Below, piece by piece: positions 15,792 through 24,573 of a stretch of 64,000 nt of DNA (positions are counted from its first letter, which is position 1; each line of letters opens with the position of its first letter). The stretch lies in NCBI RefSeq assembly GCF_000711725.1, contig NZ_JONP01000006.1, forward strand, positions 124,001 to 188,000, given 5' to 3'. The position numbers were made by a program, and so were the translations under genes. Source of the DNA: Roseomonas aerilata DSM 19363 (GTDB lineage: Bacteria > Pseudomonadota > Alphaproteobacteria > Acetobacterales > Acetobacteraceae). The notes beneath the pieces were generated by a model that worked only from the letters and a program-made list of their open reading frames with translations, had not been told where the DNA came from and made no database searches.

Positions 15792-17249
15792 CTACCGGAA
15801 GCTCGGCCCCGGCGCCTTGCGGACGCGACGGTTGACCTCCTCGGCGGAGGCGATCCCCCCCTCCCAGAAGTCGTCGATCAGGTCACGGTTGGCCATCACC
15901 CAGGCCGAGACGCGCTCGAAGTCGCTCTGCCCCAGGCCGCCGCTCACCTGCATGATGATCGGCTCCACCATGAGGATCGTCAGGCGGTCCGTGTCGAGGC
16001 GCGCGCCGGGCGTCACGCCGACGAGGATGTTCTCGTCCCCGTGGCCGCGGCGCAGCCAGACCACCTGCGGCAGGCCCGTGAGATGCGAGCGCAACCGGAT
16101 CATGTCGTCGTTGATCTGGTCCACCGCCCCCTGATCGGGCTGGTCGTCGCGGCGCGGCCGGCGCTCGTCCCGAACCCGATCGTCGCGCGGACGGTCGTCA
16201 CGGTAACGCTCCTCGCGGGGCCTTTCGTCCCGGGGGCGGTCCTCACGGGACCGCTCCTCGCGCGGGCGATCTTCCCGCGGACGCTCCTCGCGCGCTTCGC
16301 GCGGACGCTCATCCCTCGGACGATCTTCGCGCGGCCGCTCGTCACGAGGATGCTCTTCTCGCGCGCGCGGCTCGTCGCGCGGGCGATCCTCCTGCGGGCG
16401 GGGCGGGGCGGGAACAGGCGGCGGCTCAGGCGCCTCGACCGGCGCGGGCGGCTCGGCAGCCACCGGCTCGGGGGCCGCCGGCCGCGCGCGGCGAACGCTC
16501 ACGCCGTCGTCGTCCACGGCCAGTTCAATCGACAGGTCCGCCTCGAAGACGAGCCGCAGCGCCGATTCGAAGGCCTCGCGGAAACCTGCGGCATCGACGC
16601 CGGGCGCGCCGAAACGCGCCATCAGGTCCGCCCATGGCGCGGTGAAGGTGCCGTCCTCGCCCGTGCGCGCCAGCACCTCCCGCGTCCAGGCATGGGCGTC
16701 CATCGCCTCCGCCGAGGCGGAGAGGGCGCGGAGGATGCCGCGGTCAAGCGCCACCGCGTTCTCCCCGAGGCTCGCGAGGAAGCGGGCGTTAAGCTTCACG
16801 GAAGCCGGCCAGGTGCCGCCGCGTGGGCGGCTGCGGGCATCGAGGACCGAAAGCTCCGGCCCGTCATCGACGCTGACGACGATCCGCGCGGTGAGCATCC
16901 GCTCCGCCTGCTCGGCCAGCGGCGCCGCCGCGCCCTCGCTCAGCCCCATGCGCGCGGCCAGTGCCGCGGCGTCGGCGCCGAGCGCGACCGTCGGGCTTCC
17001 CGCGCGCAGCGCGGAGTCGCAGAGGAAGGAGAGCAGCAGGCGCAGGCCCGGCCCGTCCGGCAGCGTCTCGCCGGCCGTGCCCGGAGAGATCCGGAGAGCG
17101 GCGTCGCTTCCTTCACGCCGCCACGCCTCCTGTCCGGGCGCAACGGGAAGGCCGAGGCGGCAGAAAGCAGCGTGCTGCCAGAGCACGTTCTCGGGCGCGG
17201 ACGCGCGATCGGTTTCCGCCGCGACGGGAGGATCGTTACGTGTCGTCAT
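15792..17249 (-). CDS. RepA-like protein with a long Arg/Asp/Glu/Pro repeat
   Basis: A 485-residue protein in four parts. Residues 20-250 resemble the core of plasmid RepA replication proteins (PF04796): LPDGPGLRLLLSFLCDSALR, then VKLNARFLASLGENAVALDR and a winged-helix-like AWADLMARFG-type stretch. Residues 255-285 are Pro/Ala-rich. Residues 285-370 are a charged repeat built on RPRDE/RPRED units. Residues 375-470 form an unrecognised domain (ILMVEPIIMQVSGGLG, ending WVMANRDLIDDFWEG). The chosen ATG begins MTTRNDPP; no clear Shine-Dalgarno is seen. No iterons, parA or parB lie nearby, so a replication role here is doubtful. The RepA relation is from remembered family patterns. Confidence 0.7.
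   Translation of the reverse strand: MTTRNDPPVAAETDRASAPENVLWQHAAFCRLGLPVAPGQEAWRREGSDAALRISPGTAGETLPDGPGLRLLLSFLCDSALRAGSPTVALGADAAALAARMGLSEGAAAPLAEQAERMLTARIVVSVDDGPELSVLDARSRPRGGTWPASVKLNARFLASLGENAVALDRGILRALSASAEAMDAHAWTREVLARTGEDGTFTAPWADLMARFGAPGVDAAGFREAFESALRLVFEADLSIELAVDDDGVSVRRARPAAPEPVAAEPPAPVEAPEPPPVPAPPRPQEDRPRDEPRAREEHPRDERPREDRPRDERPREAREERPREDRPREERSREDRPRDERPREERYRDDRPRDDRVRDERRPRRDDQPDQGAVDQINDDMIRLRSHLTGLPQVVWLRRGHGDENILVGVTPGARLDTDRLTILMVEPIIMQVSGGLGQSDFERVSAWVMANRDLIDDFWEGGIASAEEVNRRVRKAPGPSFR
16130..16395 (-). repeat. in-gene repeat coding for RPRDE/RPRED units
   Basis: Degenerate 12- to 18-base repeats of the form CGCGGGCGATCTTCCCG (plus strand) encode about 85 residues of alternating Arg, Asp, Glu and Pro in the RepA-like gene. 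The chain is probably disordered and strongly charged with mixed sign. Repeat number may vary between strains. Confidence 0.75.
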
Positions 17250-17424
17250 GGGCGGGCGGGATTCAAACTCAAAGTGAGGAAGGATGGCCGCAGGACAGGC
17301 GGCGGAGTCGAGCGGCCTGACAAGGGCCAGATAATTGCCGCAGGCCCCCGGGGCAACCCCGACGCGGTCAAATCCGGCGCTCACCCCCTGCAGCGAGGCC
17401 CGAAAAGTGGCTCCAGAAACGAAG

Positions 17425-17450
17425 CGAGCCCCACCGGAGGGTGGGGCTCG
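17425..17450 (-). terminator. intrinsic-type terminator of the HU gene
   Basis: An 11-bp perfect stem CGAGCCCCACC / GGTGGGGCTCG with a GGAG loop, 36 bases beyond the HU stop. On the minus strand it is followed by CTTCGTTTCTGG, a weak T-rich tract. It also insulates HU from the RepA-like gene further downstream. Confidence 0.7.
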
Positions 17451-17486
17451 TCGAAGCTGGCCGGAACATTTCCGCTGAAACGGGCC

Positions 17487-17855
17487 TCAGACGGCTTCCT
17501 TCAGCTCCTTGGCCGGACGGAAGGCGATCTTCTTGCTCGCCGCGATCTCGATCTGCTGGCCGGTGGCCGGGTTGCGGCCCATCCGGGCCGGGCGGGACTT
17601 CACCTCGAGGATGCCGAGGCCGTTGATGCGGATCTTGTCCCCGGCCTTCAGGTGGTCGGCGAGCGACTGCACGAAGTCGTTCACCAGGGTCTCCGCCTGC
17701 TTCTTCGGCATCTCATGCGTCTCGGCGAGGCCGGCCGCGAGCTGCTTCAGGCTGACCACCGCCGCCGCCGCCTTCGCGGGGGCCTTGTCTGCCGAAGCCT
17801 GGGCCGCAGGAGCCTTAGCCGCCGCAGGCTTCTTGGGTGCCGCTGCCTTCGCCAT
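17487..17855 (-). CDS. hup: HU-family DNA-binding protein with basic N-terminal tail
   Basis: A 122-residue nucleoid protein. Residues 1-33 are a tail of Ala, Lys and Pro. Residues 34-122 are the HU/IHF fold, with the DNA-minor-groove arm at SRPARMGRNPATGQQIEIAA and the C-terminal KIAFRPAKELKEAV. HU dimers bend and compact DNA. The classic HU is about 90 residues, so the tail is an addition resembling histone H1 tails; it may add non-specific DNA affinity. The gene is monocistronic, ending in a strong hairpin. A compositionally similar but far longer tail occurs on RsfS in this window. Confidence 0.95.
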   Translation of the reverse strand: MAKAAAPKKPAAAKAPAAQASADKAPAKAAAAVVSLKQLAAGLAETHEMPKKQAETLVNDFVQSLADHLKAGDKIRINGLGILEVKSRPARMGRNPATGQQIEIAASKKIAFRPAKELKEAV

Positions 17856-17982
17856 GTGAAACCGCCTGTCTGTTGCGCTTAGTCGGCGAAGTCACCACGA
17901 AGTCCGCAGCCCAACAAGGGCCAAGGCGGCTTTTCACCTCAGGCCGGGCCGAAAATCGGCATCCGTGCCACAGTGTGGGACG

Positions 17983-20019
17983 TCACGCTTCCGGCACGTT
18001 ATTCCGAAGCTCCGCCAGCCAGGCCGCCGCGTTCCCGTCCGAGGGTGCCCGCCAGTCCCCACGCGGGGAGAGCGAGCCCCCGGCCGCGACCTTCGGCCCG
18101 TTCGGCAGGGCGGAGCGCTTGAACTGGCTGAAGCCGAAGAAGCGGGAGAGGAATACCTCCATCCAGTGGCGGATCTCGGGTAGCGCGAAGGCCCGGCGGC
18201 GCTCCTCTGGGAAGTGCGGCAGCCAGAAGCCACGGGCCGCGTCCGACCAGGCGCGCTCGGCCATGAAGGCGATCTTCGACGGCAGGAAACCGTGGCGCAG
18301 CACGTAAAAGAGCGTGAAATCCTGCAGCGCGTAGGGCCCGATCTTCGATTCGGTGCTCTGGATCGCCCCGCCCGCATCGGCTGGCACCAGTTCCGGCGAG
18401 ATCTCGGTGCCGAGGATGTCCACGAGTACGGCGGAGACCTCCACGTCGAAGAGCCCGGTCTCCGCCACCCAGCGGATGAGGTGCTGGATCAGGGTCTTCG
18501 GCACGCCGCCATTGACGTTGTAGTGCGACATCTGGTCGCCCACGCCATAGGTGCACCAGCCCAGCGCCAACTCCGACAGGTCGCCCGTGCCGAGCACGAT
18601 GCCGCCCTCGTTGTTCGCGGCACGGAAGAGGTAGTCGGTGCGAAGCCCCGCCTGGACGTTCTCGAAGGTCACGTCATAGACGGGCTCGCCGCCCGCGAAC
18701 CGGTGGCCAAGATCGGACAGCATCTGCCGGGCGGCGGGCCGGATATCGAGCTCCCGTACGGTGATCCCAAGCGAGGCCATCAACCGGTGGGCGCTGCTCT
18801 TCGTGCCCTCGCTCGTCGCGAAGCCGGGCATGGTGTAGCCGATGATGTCAGTGCGCGGCCGCCCCATGCGGTCCATCGCCCGCGCCGCCACGATCAGCGC
18901 CTGCGTCGAGTCGAGCCCGCCCGAGACCCCGATCACGATCTTCGGGTTCCCGATCGCCCCCAGCCGCTGCATGAGGCCCGAGACCTGGATGGCATAGGCC
19001 TCGTAGCAGTCCTGCGAGAGGCGGGCGGGATCGGCGGGCACGAAGGGAAAGCGCTCGATCCGGCGCTCGAGGCCGAGATCCTCCATCGGCGGGTCCAGCC
19101 GGAAGGTGATGCGCCGGAAGGGCCGGGCGTGCAGGCGACGGTTATCGTCGAAGGTGCCCTGCCGCGCCCGCTCCTGCCGCAGCAGGTCGAGGTCGGCATC
19201 CGCGATCGCGACCTGCTGACCCGAGGGGAAACGCTCGCTCTCCACCAGGGTCGCGCCGTTCTCGTAGATCGAGACCTGCCCGTCCCAGGCAAGGTCCGTC
19301 GTCGATTCGCCCGCCCCCGCCGCGGCATAGACATAGGCCGCGAGGCAGCGCGCGGATTGCGAGGCGCAGAGCAGCCGCCGCGTGTCCGCCTTGCCGATGG
19401 TGATGTTGCTGGCCGAGAGATTGGCCAGCACCGTGGCCCCCGCCAACGCGCCGTCGTTGCTCGGCGGGCTCGGCACCCAGAGGTCCTCGCAAACCTCGGC
19501 ATGGATCACCAGGCCGCGCAGGTCCTCGGCCTCGAAGAGAAGGTCAGGGCCGAAAGGAGCCTCCAGCATGCCTATCCGGATCGTGCCGCCCTCGGTGCCA
19601 GTGCCCGAGGCGAAGTGGCGGCGCTCGTAGAACTCGCGGTAGTTCGGCAGGTGGATCTTCGGCACCACGCCCAGCAGCCGGCCGCGGTGGATCGCCAGCG
19701 CGCAGTTGTAGAGCCGCCCCTCGTGCCGCAGCGGCGCGCCCACCAGCAGCACCGGCAGCAGGTCAGCCGATTCCATGACGATCCGCGCGACCGCCGCCTC
19801 GACGGCGTCGAGCAGCACGTCCTGCAGCAGCAGGTCGTCGATCGAGTAGCCGGAGAGGCCGAGTTCCGGGAAGACGGCGACCGCCACCCCGCGCGCGTGG
19901 AGGTCCCGCGCGGCGGCGAGGACCGCCTCCGCGTTTGCCGCCGGGTTCGCCAGCGAGACCTGGGGGGTGCAGGCCGCGAGGCGCGCGAAGCCGTGACGGT
20001 AGAGGGAGTGGAAGCTCAT
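17983..20019 (-). CDS. nadE: glutamine-dependent NAD+ synthetase
   Basis: A 678-residue two-domain enzyme making NAD+ from deamido-NAD+, ATP and glutamine. The N-terminal nitrilase-fold glutaminase has the triad Glu52 ([10 protein letters not shown]), Lys121 ([12 protein letters not shown]) and Cys177 (HAEVCEDLW). The C-terminal synthetase carries the ATP-binding SGGLDS loop at 366-371, then [20 protein letters not shown]. Length fits the long glutaminase-synthetase form. The start is [11 protein letters not shown]; a longer open frame upstream lacks conservation. It is transcribed away from the DHA2 exporter gene. Ammonia passes between the two active sites in this family. Confidence 0.96.
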   Translation of the reverse strand: MSFHSLYRHGFARLAACTPQVSLANPAANAEAVLAAARDLHARGVAVAVFPELGLSGYSIDDLLLQDVLLDAVEAAVARIVMESADLLPVLLVGAPLRHEGRLYNCALAIHRGRLLGVVPKIHLPNYREFYERRHFASGTGTEGGTIRIGMLEAPFGPDLLFEAEDLRGLVIHAEVCEDLWVPSPPSNDGALAGATVLANLSASNITIGKADTRRLLCASQSARCLAAYVYAAAGAGESTTDLAWDGQVSIYENGATLVESERFPSGQQVAIADADLDLLRQERARQGTFDDNRRLHARPFRRITFRLDPPMEDLGLERRIERFPFVPADPARLSQDCYEAYAIQVSGLMQRLGAIGNPKIVIGVSGGLDSTQALIVAARAMDRMGRPRTDIIGYTMPGFATSEGTKSSAHRLMASLGITVRELDIRPAARQMLSDLGHRFAGGEPVYDVTFENVQAGLRTDYLFRAANNEGGIVLGTGDLSELALGWCTYGVGDQMSHYNVNGGVPKTLIQHLIRWVAETGLFDVEVSAVLVDILGTEISPELVPADAGGAIQSTESKIGPYALQDFTLFYVLRHGFLPSKIAFMAERAWSDAARGFWLPHFPEERRRAFALPEIRHWMEVFLSRFFGFSQFKRSALPNGPKVAAGGSLSPRGDWRAPSDGNAAAWLAELRNNVPEA

Positions 20020-20110
20020 GGTGCGGGGTGAACGATCCTGAAGCCCGGGCGTTGGCCGGAAAGAAGCATCGCCGCCCACCCCGGCGCAGCACAACCCCAA
20101 CGTAGCAAGG

Positions 20111-20138
20111 GCCCGACGCAGCGAGAGCCCGACGCAGC
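20111..20138. repeat. 12-bp direct repeat in the nadE-exporter gap
   Basis: GCCCGACGCAGC occurs twice, 16 bases apart, in the 189-base gap between the divergent nadE and MFS genes. It could be a regulator site or a chance duplication; no adjacent regulator gene supports the first. Confidence 0.25.
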
Positions 20139-20208
20139 AGGAGCCTGGCCGCCCCAGCCCTCCCCGCCGCGCCGTAGGGCGGCGGCGGCTGGACCGGAAC
20201 CGCACCGA

Positions 20209-21741
20209 ATGCCCGATTCCCTCGCCCTGACCCGTCCCATCCAAGCGACCACCGATCCCGCCCCTCCCCCGGAGCGCCCGGCCTCCCGCCGCGTGGTGAT
20301 GACGGGCGCGCTGCTCTCGATCCTCCTCGCCTCGCTCGACCAGAACATCGTCAACACCGCCCTCCCCCGCATCGTGTCGGACCTGGGCGGGATGGCGCAT
20401 CTCTCCTGGGTGGTGACGGCCTTCATGCTGTCCTCCACCGTCACGACGCCGCTCTACGGGAAGCTTTCCGATACCTATGGGCGGCGGAAGATGTTCCTCG
20501 TGGCGATCGGGCTCTTCCTCGCGGGCTCGCTGCTCTGCGGCACGGCGGGATCCATGGGGCAGCTCATCCTCTTCCGCGCGCTGCAGGGGCTGGGCGCGGG
20601 CGGGCTGATGGTGCTGGCCCAGGCCTCGGTCGGCGATGTCGTCTCCCCACGGGAGCGGCCGCGCTACCAGGGGCTCTTCACCGGCACCTTCGCGCTGGCG
20701 AGCGTCGCCGGGCCGCTGCTGGGCGGGATCATCACCTCCACCCTCTCCTGGCGCTGGGTCTTCTACGTGAACCTGCCGCTCGGCGCGATCGCGCTGCTGC
20801 TGATCGGGTTCGGCCTCCGCGCTCCGGCGGCGAAGCGCAAGCGCCCGCTGGACATCCTCGGCACGGTCCTGATGGCCGCCGGCACGACGGCACTGCTGCT
20901 CTTCCTCGCCTGGGGCGGGGTGGAGTTCCCCTGGGTCTCCGCCGTCTCTGCCGGCGGTGCGGCCCTGGTGATCGCCCTTTTCGCCGCCTTCCTCTGGCGC
21001 GAGACGCGGGCGGAGGACCCGCTCGTCCGCCTCGGCCTCTTCCGCAACCCGGTCTTCGCGCGCGGCGTCAGCGTGGGCGGGATGATGGTCTTCGCCATGC
21101 TCGGCTCGACGGTCTTCCTGCCCCTCTACTTCCAGCTCGTCCTCGGGATGAGCCCGGCGCGGGCGGGGGCGATGATGCTGCCGCAGGTGATCGGCATGGT
21201 GCTCACCTCCATCTTCGGCGGGCGCGCGGCGGCACGGCTCGGGCGCAACAAGGGCTTCCTCATGGCGGGCCTCCTGTTGGAGGCGGTGGCGCTGGCGGGC
21301 CTGGCCGCCCTCGCCTGGCTAGCGGCGCCGGCCTGGGCCTTCCTGATCGCCATGGGCGCGCTCGGCCTCGGCATGGGAATGGGCATGCCCAACCTGACCA
21401 CCGCCGTGCAGAACGCCGTCGCCTACAAGGAACTCGGCGCGGCGACGGGCGCCATGACCTTCATGCGCTCCCTCGGCGGCGCGGTGGGGGTTGCCTGTTC
21501 GGGCGCCATCCTCTCGGCCCGGCTGGCGGGGCCGGTGGACGTAGAGGGCCTGACACGCGGGGGCGCCGAGGCGCTTGCCGCCCTCAGCCCTGCGCAGCAC
21601 GCCATGCTGGCCGAGGCCTACCGCACCGCCCTCACGGGCTGCTTCGCCCTTAGCGGCGTTGTGATGACCGCGGCCTTCCTGCTGGTCATCGGCCTGCCCG
21701 AGCAGAAGCTGCGCAGCACCGTCGAGGAAGGGGCGGCCTGA
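20209..21741 (+). CDS. DHA2-family (EmrB/QacA-type) MFS drug exporter
   Basis: A 510-residue inner-membrane protein with about 14 hydrophobic segments, as in DHA2 drug:proton antiporters. Typical motifs are [19 protein letters not shown] in helix 1, motif [14 protein letters not shown] between helices 2 and 3, [12 protein letters not shown], and motif [20 protein letters not shown] 27-residue Pro-rich N-terminus precedes helix 1. The family exports dyes, antiseptics and antibiotics. No membrane-fusion partner or TetR/MarR regulator gene adjoins it, so substrate and control are unknown. Confidence 0.92.
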   Translation: MPDSLALTRPIQATTDPAPPPERPASRRVVMTGALLSILLASLDQNIVNTALPRIVSDLGGMAHLSWVVTAFMLSSTVTTPLYGKLSDTYGRRKMFLVAIGLFLAGSLLCGTAGSMGQLILFRALQGLGAGGLMVLAQASVGDVVSPRERPRYQGLFTGTFALASVAGPLLGGIITSTLSWRWVFYVNLPLGAIALLLIGFGLRAPAAKRKRPLDILGTVLMAAGTTALLLFLAWGGVEFPWVSAVSAGGAALVIALFAAFLWRETRAEDPLVRLGLFRNPVFARGVSVGGMMVFAMLGSTVFLPLYFQLVLGMSPARAGAMMLPQVIGMVLTSIFGGRAAARLGRNKGFLMAGLLLEAVALAGLAALAWLAAPAWAFLIAMGALGLGMGMGMPNLTTAVQNAVAYKELGAATGAMTFMRSLGGAVGVACSGAILSARLAGPVDVEGLTRGGAEALAALSPAQHAMLAEAYRTALTGCFALSGVVMTAAFLLVIGLPEQKLRSTVEEGAA

Positions 21742-21803
21742 CCGGCCGATACCCGCCGCCCGCTCGGGCGTTTCAGGCGGGCATCGGAAGGAAGGGCCAC
21801 CCC

Positions 21804-21962
21804 ATGGACGGGCGCGAGAAGGACGAGACCCTGGAGGAGCGGACGCGCCGGCTGGAACGCCAGGCGGTCCACCCCGAGGACGAGCTGCGCAAGTCCCCCG
21901 AGGAGGCCGAGGAGCGGCTGGACGTTCCGGAAGAGGCCCCCTCCCCGCCCGCCCGGCGCTGA
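21804..21962 (+). CDS. small charged protein, 52 aa
   Basis: A 52-codon frame with a strong GGAAGGAAGG eight bases before its ATG. The product is highly charged (DGREKDETLEERTRRLERQ near the start; EEAEERLDVPEEAPSPP near the end), probably a short helix with a disordered tail. I do not recognise it. It lies between the exporter and proB, same strand, 62 and 51 bases away. The ribosome-binding site is the main evidence for a real gene. Confidence 0.55.
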   Translation: MDGREKDETLEERTRRLERQAVHPEDELRKSPEEAEERLDVPEEAPSPPARR

Positions 21963-22013
21963 CCCGCGGGCGGCGGTGTCGCCGCCCCGCCCCACCCGTG
22001 GTAGGGCGGCCCC

Positions 22014-23132
22014 ATGCTGCCGCCCGACCTCGCCACCGCCCGCCGCATCGTCGTCAAGATCGGCTCCGCCCTCGTCGTGGACCCGGCGACCGCGGCCCCG
22101 CGCGCGGACTGGCTCGCCTCCGTCGCCGAGGACGCCGCGCGGCTGCGCGCCGGGGGTGCGGAGGTGGTGCTCGTCTCCTCCGGCGCCGTTGCCCTCGCCC
22201 GCCACACCCTCGGCCTCACCCGCCGCTCCCTCCGCCTGGAGGAGAAGCAGGCGGCGGCGGCCGTCGGCCAGATCCGCCTTGCCGGCGCCTGGCAGGGGGC
22301 GCTGGCCGGCCACGGCATGACCGCTGCCCAGGTGCTGCTCACGCTGGAGGACAGCGAGGACCGCCGCCGCTACCTCAACGCGCGCGAGACGCTGCGCACG
22401 CTGCTCGGCCTCGGCTGCGTGCCCGTCATCAACGAGAACGACACGGTGGCGACGGCCGAGATCCGCTTTGGCGACAACGATCGCCTCGCCGCCCGGGTCG
22501 CCGAGATGATCGAGGCAGACGCGCTCGTGCTGCTCTCCGACATCGACGGCCTCTACACCGCCGACCCCCGCCGCGACCCCGAGGCGCGCCACCTGCCGGT
22601 GGTGGAGCGGATCACGGAGGAGATCATGGCCATGGGGGGCGAGCCGCCGCCCGGCTACTCCTCCGGTGGGATGCGCACGAAGCTCATCGCGGCGCGGATC
22701 GCCACCGGCGCAGGCTGCGCCATGGCGATCGCGCTGGGCTCGGCGCCCAACCCTCTCTCCTCTATGCTGGCGGGCGCGCCCTGCACCTGGTTCCTGCCGG
22801 CACCCGAGGGCCGCTCGGCGCGGAAGAGCTGGATCGCGGGCTCGCTCGCCCCGCTCGGCCGGCTGGTGGTGGACGACGGCGCCGCGCGGGCGCTGGCGGA
22901 CGGCCGTTCCCTCCTCCCGGCGGGCGTGCGCGAAGTGGAGGGCCGTTTCGACCGCGGTGATCCCGTTTCCGTGCGGGACACCGATGGGCGCGAGCTCGCC
23001 CGCGGCCTTTCGGCGTATGACTCCGAAAGCGCTCGCCGCATCGCCGGCCGCCGGAGCGCCGAGATCGAGGCGATCCTCGGCTGGCGCGGGCGCGACGTGA
23101 TCGTGCACCGCGACGACATGGTTCTTATCTAA
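22014..23132 (+). CDS. proB: glutamate 5-kinase
   Basis: A 372-residue enzyme phosphorylating glutamate, the first step of proline synthesis. Residues 10-260 are the amino-acid kinase fold: [46 protein letters not shown] and [17 protein letters not shown]. Residues from about 275 form the PUA domain found in long bacterial ProB proteins. ProB is the usual target of proline feedback inhibition. proA lies about 4.6 kb downstream on the same strand, separated by a small gene and an oppositely oriented ABC transporter operon. Confidence 0.96.
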   Translation: MLPPDLATARRIVVKIGSALVVDPATAAPRADWLASVAEDAARLRAGGAEVVLVSSGAVALARHTLGLTRRSLRLEEKQAAAAVGQIRLAGAWQGALAGHGMTAAQVLLTLEDSEDRRRYLNARETLRTLLGLGCVPVINENDTVATAEIRFGDNDRLAARVAEMIEADALVLLSDIDGLYTADPRRDPEARHLPVVERITEEIMAMGGEPPPGYSSGGMRTKLIAARIATGAGCAMAIALGSAPNPLSSMLAGAPCTWFLPAPEGRSARKSWIAGSLAPLGRLVVDDGAARALADGRSLLPAGVREVEGRFDRGDPVSVRDTDGRELARGLSAYDSESARRIAGRRSAEIEAILGWRGRDVIVHRDDMVLI

Positions 23133-23144
23133 GGAGCACGCCGG

Positions 23145-23474
23145 ATGGACAAGGACGAGCTGACCGCCTGGGCCCTGAAGAACGGCTGGCAGGTCATGGC
23201 CGGCGCCCCGAGCCTCACCAAGCCCTCCAACCCGAAGGAGGCCATCGTCCGGATGGCCTTCAAGGCAACGGTGGTGAACCTCGAGGTGAAGAAGCCCGCC
23301 GGGAAGTGGGAGAAGGTCTCGGGCGAGGCCTATGGCAAGATCCAGCCTGACCCCGACACGGGCGTGCCCCAGGGCCTCGGCTTCGAGAAGATCCCGAGCT
23401 TCTCCATGCTGATGCAGGAGAACAAGGACGCCCAGGTCTTCGCCAGCATGGGCGGGATGGGCAAGCGGCGCTGA
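23145..23474 (+). CDS. conserved-looking hypothetical protein, 109 aa
   Basis: A 109-residue soluble protein 12 bases after proB, preceded by AAGGAG. It has an N-terminal helix (DELTAWALKNGWQVM), a beta-rich core (MAFKATVVNLEVKKPAGKWE) and a Met/Gly-rich C-terminus ending GGMGKRR. No known domain is recognised. Spacing suggests co-transcription with proB. It converges on the ABC transporter operon with a gap of 7 bases and no visible terminator. Confidence 0.75.
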   Translation: MDKDELTAWALKNGWQVMAGAPSLTKPSNPKEAIVRMAFKATVVNLEVKKPAGKWEKVSGEAYGKIQPDPDTGVPQGLGFEKIPSFSMLMQENKDAQVFASMGGMGKRR

Positions 23475-23481
23475 GGCGCGC

Positions 23482-24573
23482 TCAGCCCGCCAGCAGCTTC
23501 ACCCGCGCGGCGTCCAGCGCCAGCGCCGCGCGGCCGCCGACCGCCAGATGCCCCTCGCCCCCCGTATGCGGGGCGTCCACCAGCACCTCCGCCCCCGCCA
23601 CGCGCACGCCGTAGCGGATGGAGGCGCCGAGGAACTCCCGGTGCGTCACCTCCCCCTCCAGCAAGCGGCGGCCGGGCGCCTCCGCACCCAGGGGAAGCAG
23701 CGCCACGTCCTGCGGACGGAACATCAGCCGGGCGCCGGGCGGCACGTCCAGGCCGGTCGGCAGGGGAATGCGCGTGCCGCCGTCGATCTCGAAGGCGCTC
23801 GTCGCACCGTCGCGCAGAACCTTGCCCGGCATGATGTTGGCGGTGCCGAGAAAGCCCGCGACGAAGAGGTTGGCGGGATGGTCGTAGAGCTCCATCGGCG
23901 TGCCGACCTGCTGCACCACGCCGTCGTTCATCACGGCGATCCGGTCGCAGACGGTATTCGCCTCCTCCTGGTCGTGGGTGACGAAGATGGTGGTCAGGCG
24001 CAGGCGCTGCTGCATCTCGCGCAGCTCCCGCCGCACCTGCACGCGCAGGCGGGCGTCGAGGTTCGACAGGGGCTCGTCCAGCAGCAGCACCTTCGGCCGC
24101 ACCGCGACCGTGCGGGCCAGCGCCACCCGCTGTTGCTGCCCGCCCGAGAGCTGCGAGGGGCGGCGATCCCCCATGCCCTCCAGCCCGACCCGCGCCAGCG
24201 CCGCCTCCACGCGCCCCGCGATCTCCGCCCGCGCCACGCGCCGTTCCTCCAACCCGAAGGCGACGTTGCGGCGCACGGTCATGTGCGGCCAGAGGGCGTA
24301 AGACTGGAACACCATCCCCACGTCGCGCTTCCAGGGCGGCAGGTTCGAGATGTCGGCGCCCCCCACCAGCACCCGCCCGCGCTGCGCCTGGTTGAACCCC
24401 GCAATCAGCCGGAGCAGCGTCGTCTTGCCGCAGCCGGAAGGGCCGAGGAAGGCGAAGAACTCGCCCGGCCGTATCTCGAGGTTAACGTCGCGCAGCACGC
24501 GGGTGGCGCCGTAGGAAAGGTCCACCCCCTCCACCCGGATGCCCGCGGGCTCGCGCGCCAGGATGTCGCTCAT
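23482..24573 (-). CDS. ABC transporter ATP-binding protein, Fe3+/spermidine/phosphonate type
   Basis: A 363-residue ATPase. Walker A is [14 protein letters not shown], the signature [16 protein letters not shown], Walker [13 protein letters not shown] and the switch [14 protein letters not shown] regulatory domain fills the last 110 residues ([11 protein letters not shown] onward). The PotA/FbpC/PhnT-like layout matches the upstream fused permease. Its ATG overlaps the permease stop (ATGA), so all three importer genes are coupled. It energises import through the inner membrane; the substrate is set by the binding protein, not this subunit. Confidence 0.94.
   Translation of the reverse strand: MSDILAREPAGIRVEGVDLSYGATRVLRDVNLEIRPGEFFAFLGPSGCGKTTLLRLIAGFNQAQRGRVLVGGADISNLPPWKRDVGMVFQSYALWPHMTVRRNVAFGLEERRVARAEIAGRVEAALARVGLEGMGDRRPSQLSGGQQQRVALARTVAVRPKVLLLDEPLSNLDARLRVQVRRELREMQQRLRLTTIFVTHDQEEANTVCDRIAVMNDGVVQQVGTPMELYDHPANLFVAGFLGTANIMPGKVLRDGATSAFEIDGGTRIPLPTGLDVPPGARLMFRPQDVALLPLGAEAPGRRLLEGEVTHREFLGASIRYGVRVAGAEVLVDAPHTGGEGHLAVGGRAALALDAARVKLLAG

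Noticed and set aside
14057-15835. A 592-codon open frame on the + strand
   Set aside because: Antisense to the type III polyketide synthase and methyltransferase genes, both with catalytic motifs.
16130-16395. CRISPR-like array of short repeats
   Set aside because: The repeats are degenerate, lack unique spacers and are in frame in a coding gene, encoding RPRDE units.
18214-20031. A 605-codon open frame on the + strand
   Set aside because: Antisense shadow of nadE, which has both active sites intact.
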